From: JAQVUB01 sp033809415
GTDB lineage: Bacteria > Verrucomicrobiota > Lentisphaeria > Oligosphaerales > Oligosphaeraceae
Reading direction: 5' to 3'
Assembly: GCA_033809415.1 (NCBI GenBank)
Contig: JAPXLT010000242.1
Span: 1-7,428, forward strand
Length of the DNA: 7,428 bases
Below are positions 5,503 to 7,428 of the stretch, in pieces. Position numbers and translations under genes: made by a program. Each line of letters begins with the position of its first letter. Position 1 is the first letter of the stretch. The notes beneath the pieces are model-generated. The model was given only the letters and a program-made list of their open reading frames with translations. It did no database searches and was not told where the DNA came from.

Positions 5503-6504
5503 TTATTTCATGGTGGTCAGATAATCGTCCATCCGCTGGTTGTTCGGCCACGGATAATCTTTCGGGGTGCGGCTGATTTCCATTTTCAGACCGTCGTAAA
5601 GCGGCATCATGTCGCTCTGTTTCATGCCGGTGACGGCCAGAATTTTGCTATTGTCCACTTCCCGGTCGAACAGTCTGGCGTATTCCAGCTGCCAGCGTGG
5701 TCCCATCTGGTATGGATCGGGATTGAGGATCTTCAAGTAATCTTCCTTGTCCACCCAGACCGCCTGCAGGTTGCAGATGTCCTTGTAATAGTCGGCGATT
5801 TCGCCCCAGGTGTGATGTTCGGCACTGTTGACGTTATAAACCTCGCCGAGCGCTGCCTCGCAGAACAGCAGTTTGCCGATCATTTTGCCGGCATCGCCGC
5901 CCCAGCTAAGCGTGGCGGGTTTGTTGCGCGCCTGTTCCGGAACCACCACGGGTTTGCCCGCAAAGGCACGACCGACGGTATTGGCCGCTTCCAGCGTGAC
6001 CAACTGGTAACGCAGATAGCTGTAGGTGGTGGCGGGTCGCACTATCGTCCAGTTTTTCCGTTCGCGGCTGAACAGCAGATTTTCGCCGCGTGCCTTGTAA
6101 ATGCAGTAATCATCGGAATTCAGCAGCAGGGCGTCTTTCGAACTGTCGATCAGCCGCGGCGAACTTTCGCGCACCGGCTTTTCCAGATTGTCATACACTC
6201 GCCCGCTGGAAAGAAAGATATAATGATCGGTATGATCCAACAGCTGCGGCAGGTAAAACGGAATATCTTTCGTCTCGTAAGTCAGATAATCCACAATCGC
6301 GTCATAGTTGCGCGGAAGAAATGTCCGCAGCATCGCCATATCTTTGGCGTTGCCCTGATAATGTTTCACATTAGGATTGCTACTTTCAACTTTCTCGAGC
6401 GAAATGCCGTCCACCTGACAGCCATTTTCCACCAGAAACGGAATCATGTAACGCGCCATGGCACCGTTTGCGCCCAGAACCAGCACTCGTTTAGGTTTCA
6501 TCAT
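5503..6504 (-). CDS. NAD-dependent epimerase/dehydratase-like extended SDR
   Basis: This 333-residue protein belongs to the extended short-chain dehydrogenases, which act on sugars or nucleotide sugars through a transient keto intermediate. Seen: the Rossmann motif VLGANGAMARY (9-19), an FLSSGRVYD strand (97-105), the catalytic-type YCIYK (Tyr133, Lys137) and WTIVRPATTYS (152-162). The protein then runs into a substrate domain with YNVNSAEHHTWGEIA (223-237), the usual second conserved block of the family. ATG 6504 is chosen because AGAGG lies 7 bp upstream. The open frame extends to 6558, but those 18 codons run into a dispersed repeat and precede the Rossmann strand. It is the first gene of the four-dehydrogenase operon. 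Homologues include mRNA-binding-type atypical SDRs, so catalysis is likely but not certain. Confidence 0.85.
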   Translation of the reverse strand: MMKPKRVLVLGANGAMARYMIPFLVENGCQVDGISLEKVESSNPNVKHYQGNAKDMAMLRTFLPRNYDAIVDYLTYETKDIPFYLPQLLDHTDHYIFLSSGRVYDNLEKPVRESSPRLIDSSKDALLLNSDDYCIYKARGENLLFSRERKNWTIVRPATTYSYLRYQLVTLEAANTVGRAFAGKPVVVPEQARNKPATLSWGGDAGKMIGKLLFCEAALGEVYNVNSAEHHTWGEIADYYKDICNLQAVWVDKEDYLKILNPDPYQMGPRWQLEYARLFDREVDNSKILAVTGMKQSDMMPLYDGLKMEISRTPKDYPWPNNQRMDDYLTTMK

Positions 6505-6511
6505 CCTCTTG

Positions 6512-6516
6512 CCTCT
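6512..6516 (-). promoter_or_regulatory. Ribosome binding site that decides the SDR start
   Basis: AGAGG sits 7 bp upstream of ATG 6504. A second AGAGG touches that ATG directly and would serve the next ATG (6501) with only 3 bp, which is too close. The choice removes 18 repeat-derived codons from the open frame. Confidence 0.6.
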
Positions 6517-6543
6517 ATTACAATCTACTGTCCTCTTTTTTTT

Positions 6544-6598
6544 AACCACAAACCACACGAAAAGGCACGAAAATAATTTGCGTGCCTTTCGTGGTTAA
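6544..6598. repeat. Head-to-head inverted repeat between macrodomain gene and operon
   Basis: The left arm (6544-6574) matches the minus strand of 2155-2125 at 28 of 31 positions; the right arm (6588-6609) matches the plus strand of 2147-2168. The same repeat therefore occurs twice in opposite orientation and forms a palindrome. The inner stem CACGAAAAGGCACG (6556-6569) pairs with CGTGCCTTTCGTG (6581-6593), leaving one bulged A and a loop of 11. It lies between the macrodomain stop and the operon start, so it could separate the two transcripts. The expected T run directly after the stem is absent. Confidence 0.7.
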
Positions 6599-6640
6599 AA
6601 AAGTTTTTGTTAACGAGTATTACTCTGCCCCCCCTGCACC
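6588..6640 (+). repeat. Dispersed repeat overlapping the macrodomain 3' end
   Basis: It matches 2147-2201: tcgtggttaaaaaagttttt, aacgagtattactctg, a run of seven C and CTGCACC. Here there is one heptamer instead of three, and the GAGTAA arm of the small stem is altered to GTTAA. On the minus strand it encodes the last nine residues and the TAA stop of the macrodomain gene. Confidence 0.8.
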
Positions 6641-7140
6641 TTTTTGTAGATTTCGGCATCGCTATTGCTAAAACAACAGAAAATGACTTTTTTGAGCGAA
6701 ACGCTCCGAAACGCTGTTACGGTTGCCAGTGCGATAGTAGCGGCCTCTGTTTTGGGATATCCGTAAACGCCAGTCGAGATGCATGGGAAGGCGATGGATT
6801 CGCATTGCTTTTCCTCGGCCCGTTTCAGGCTGTTCTTGTAACAGTTCGCCAGCAAATCCGGCTCGCCGTGCCTGCCGTCTTGATAGATCGGCCCGGGAGT
6901 ATGGATGACGTATTTACATGGCAGATTGCCAGCTCCGGTCAAATAAGCCTCGCCAGTCTTCCCGCGATTTTCAGGAAGTGATTCGACCAGTTTCAGGCAT
7001 TCCTGCAAAAGGACTTTGCCTGCCGCCCGGTGGATGGCACCATCCACACCGCCACCGCCCAGTAATGTACAGTTGGCCGCATTGACAATGGCATCCACGT
7101 CCAGTGTCGTAATGTCACCGGTGATAACTTCAATCTTCAT
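6610..7140 (-). CDS. Macrodomain protein, O-acetyl-ADP-ribose deacetylase type
   Basis: This 176-residue protein is a single macrodomain of the YmdB/MacroD class, which hydrolyses O-acetyl-ADP-ribose or removes ADP-ribose from proteins or nucleic acids. Seen: TGDIT (7-11), IVNAANCTLLGGGGVDGAIHR (18-38) with Asn20, Asn23 and Asp33 of the active-site loop, and the phosphate loop ISTGVYGYP (121-129). Length equals that of E. coli YmdB (177). ATG 7140 is chosen over a longer open frame to 7263 because AAGGAGAG (7148-7155) lies upstream and the domain starts exactly there; the extra 41 codons run into repeat sequence. The tail after EIYK, VQGGQSNTR, is encoded by a dispersed repeat, so the native stop has been replaced. 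The neighbouring dehydrogenases use NAD, but a functional link is only a guess. Specificity (acetyl-ADP-ribose or ADP-ribosylated target) is not decidable here. Confidence 0.9.
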   Translation of the reverse strand: MKIEVITGDITTLDVDAIVNAANCTLLGGGGVDGAIHRAAGKVLLQECLKLVESLPENRGKTGEAYLTGAGNLPCKYVIHTPGPIYQDGRHGEPDLLANCYKNSLKRAEEKQCESIAFPCISTGVYGYPKTEAATIALATVTAFRSVSLKKVIFCCFSNSDAEIYKKVQGGQSNTR

Positions 7141-7147
7141 GGTTCTT

Positions 7148-7155
7148 CTCTCCTT
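7148..7155 (-). promoter_or_regulatory. Strong ribosome binding site of the macrodomain gene
   Basis: AAGGAGAG lies with its GGAG core 9 bp before ATG 7140. It is the best Shine-Dalgarno sequence in the window and rules out the longer open frame. Confidence 0.75.
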
Positions 7156-7222
7156 CCTGGAAAAGCCTTCTATGGACAAAACTATCAGACCAGACTGCAA
7201 ATCAGCGTGCCATCCCATCCTC

Positions 7223-7290
7223 CAAAGCAACAACCCTATAGAAAATTTTCGTACTACTATCACCCAGAATCTTGTTTTTTGGGAAAGATT
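7223..7290 (+). repeat. Dispersed repeat, plus-strand copy
   Basis: It aligns without gaps to the minus strand of 388-321, about 59 of 68 identical, and its first 28 bases match 2104-2132. Flanking bases diverge abruptly on the right. It lies 83 bp upstream of the macrodomain start, in that gene's 5' region. Confidence 0.75.
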
Positions 7291-7300
7291 TTCAAAAAAC
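7274..7300. other. Hairpin with 8-bp perfect arms
   Basis: GTTTTTTG (7274-7281) and CAAAAAAC (7293-7300) are exact complements around an 11-base loop that itself contains gaaa/tttc pairing. The left arm lies inside the dispersed repeat and the right arm just outside. Role unknown. Confidence 0.45.
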
Positions 7301-7329
7301 CGATGCGCAAGTTACTGGCTTGAGGGTCC

Positions 7330-7352
7330 TTCTCATTTTTGAGAATTTTTTT
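7330..7352 (+). terminator. Terminator-like hairpin with T run, plus strand
   Basis: TTCTCA (7330-7335), a TTTT loop, TGAGAA (7340-7345) and seven T (7346-7352) make a compact intrinsic-terminator shape on the plus strand. The stem is only 6 bp with two G-C pairs. No plus-strand gene ends before it, so it would act on an unannotated or antisense transcript, or it may simply be part of the repeat. Confidence 0.4.
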
Positions 7353-7354
7353 GA

Positions 7355-7428
7355 ACTTTTTGATTTTTCAGTGATGAGAGAGGAAAACCGGCTTCATGCC
7401 GGCGAGCCGCCGGCGCTCCATATCGCCT
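7355..7428 (+). repeat. GC-hairpin repeat module, copy 2, cut by window end
   Basis: It matches 1976-2036 in order and orientation. The hairpin CCGGC-ttcat-GCCGG (7388-7402) is followed by 11 extra bases (gagccgccggc) that repeat the GCCGGC stem, then gctccatatcgcct to the last base of the window. The repeat probably continues beyond it. Confidence 0.7.

Noticed and set aside
6505..6558. N-terminal extension of the SDR by 18 residues
   Set aside because: The extension is lysine-rich repeat translation ahead of the Rossmann strand, and ATG 6504 has its own ribosome site.
5428..6576. Long plus-strand open frame (382 codons)
   Set aside because: It lies fully antisense to the SDR and Gfo genes, which have clear motifs; its product has no recognisable domain.
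7141..7263. N-terminal extension of the macrodomain protein by 41 residues
   Set aside because: The strong AAGGAGAG site and the exact domain start at 7140 argue for the shorter form; the extension reaches into repeat DNA.

Overview
The window looks like a piece of a chromosome of moderate G+C from an anaerobic carbohydrate-degrading bacterium. Several Gfo/Idh/MocA-type oxidoreductases beside a glycoside hydrolase, and gene borders packed with short dispersed repeats and hairpins, would suit a Lentisphaerota (Victivallis-like) or related PVC-group organism. That placement is an inference from gene content and repeat style; no marker gene is present.

Layout. Positions 1-656 hold no convincing gene, only repeats: a 10-bp tandem, a large inverted array of ATGGAC/GTCCAT words, a copy of a dispersed repeat, and a short GACGGATCGG repeat. 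A plus-strand glycoside hydrolase of the GH63/trehalase (alpha/alpha)6-barrel type follows (657-1835). Positions 1836-2216 are intergenic, with a terminator-like hairpin and a mosaic of repeat modules. From 2217 to 6504 four dehydrogenase genes lie on the minus strand. In transcription order they are an NAD-dependent epimerase/dehydratase-like SDR, a Gfo/Idh/MocA oxidoreductase, a medium-chain dehydrogenase without visible zinc motifs, and a second Gfo/Idh/MocA oxidoreductase. The first three are 12-14 bp apart and are very probably one operon; the fourth follows after 116 bp. Upstream on the same strand, separated by a palindromic repeat, is a macrodomain protein (6610-7140) of the YmdB/O-acetyl-ADP-ribose deacetylase type. 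The remaining 7141-7428 is again repeat-rich.

How the genes may work together. The four oxidoreductases contain no transporter, kinase or hydrolase, so they most likely interconvert a sugar, cyclitol or glycoside by oxidation, epimerisation and re-reduction (keto-sugar chemistry). The convergent hydrolase could supply or use the same sugars, but nothing in the sequence fixes a substrate. The macrodomain gene is probably independent housekeeping or NAD-metabolite repair.

The most unusual non-coding signal is a set of mosaic dispersed repeats. Related modules occur at 321-388 (minus), 1976-2036, 2104-2215, 6544-6640 and 7223-7428. One of them supplies the last nine codons and the stop of the macrodomain gene; another starts one base after the stop of the last operon gene.
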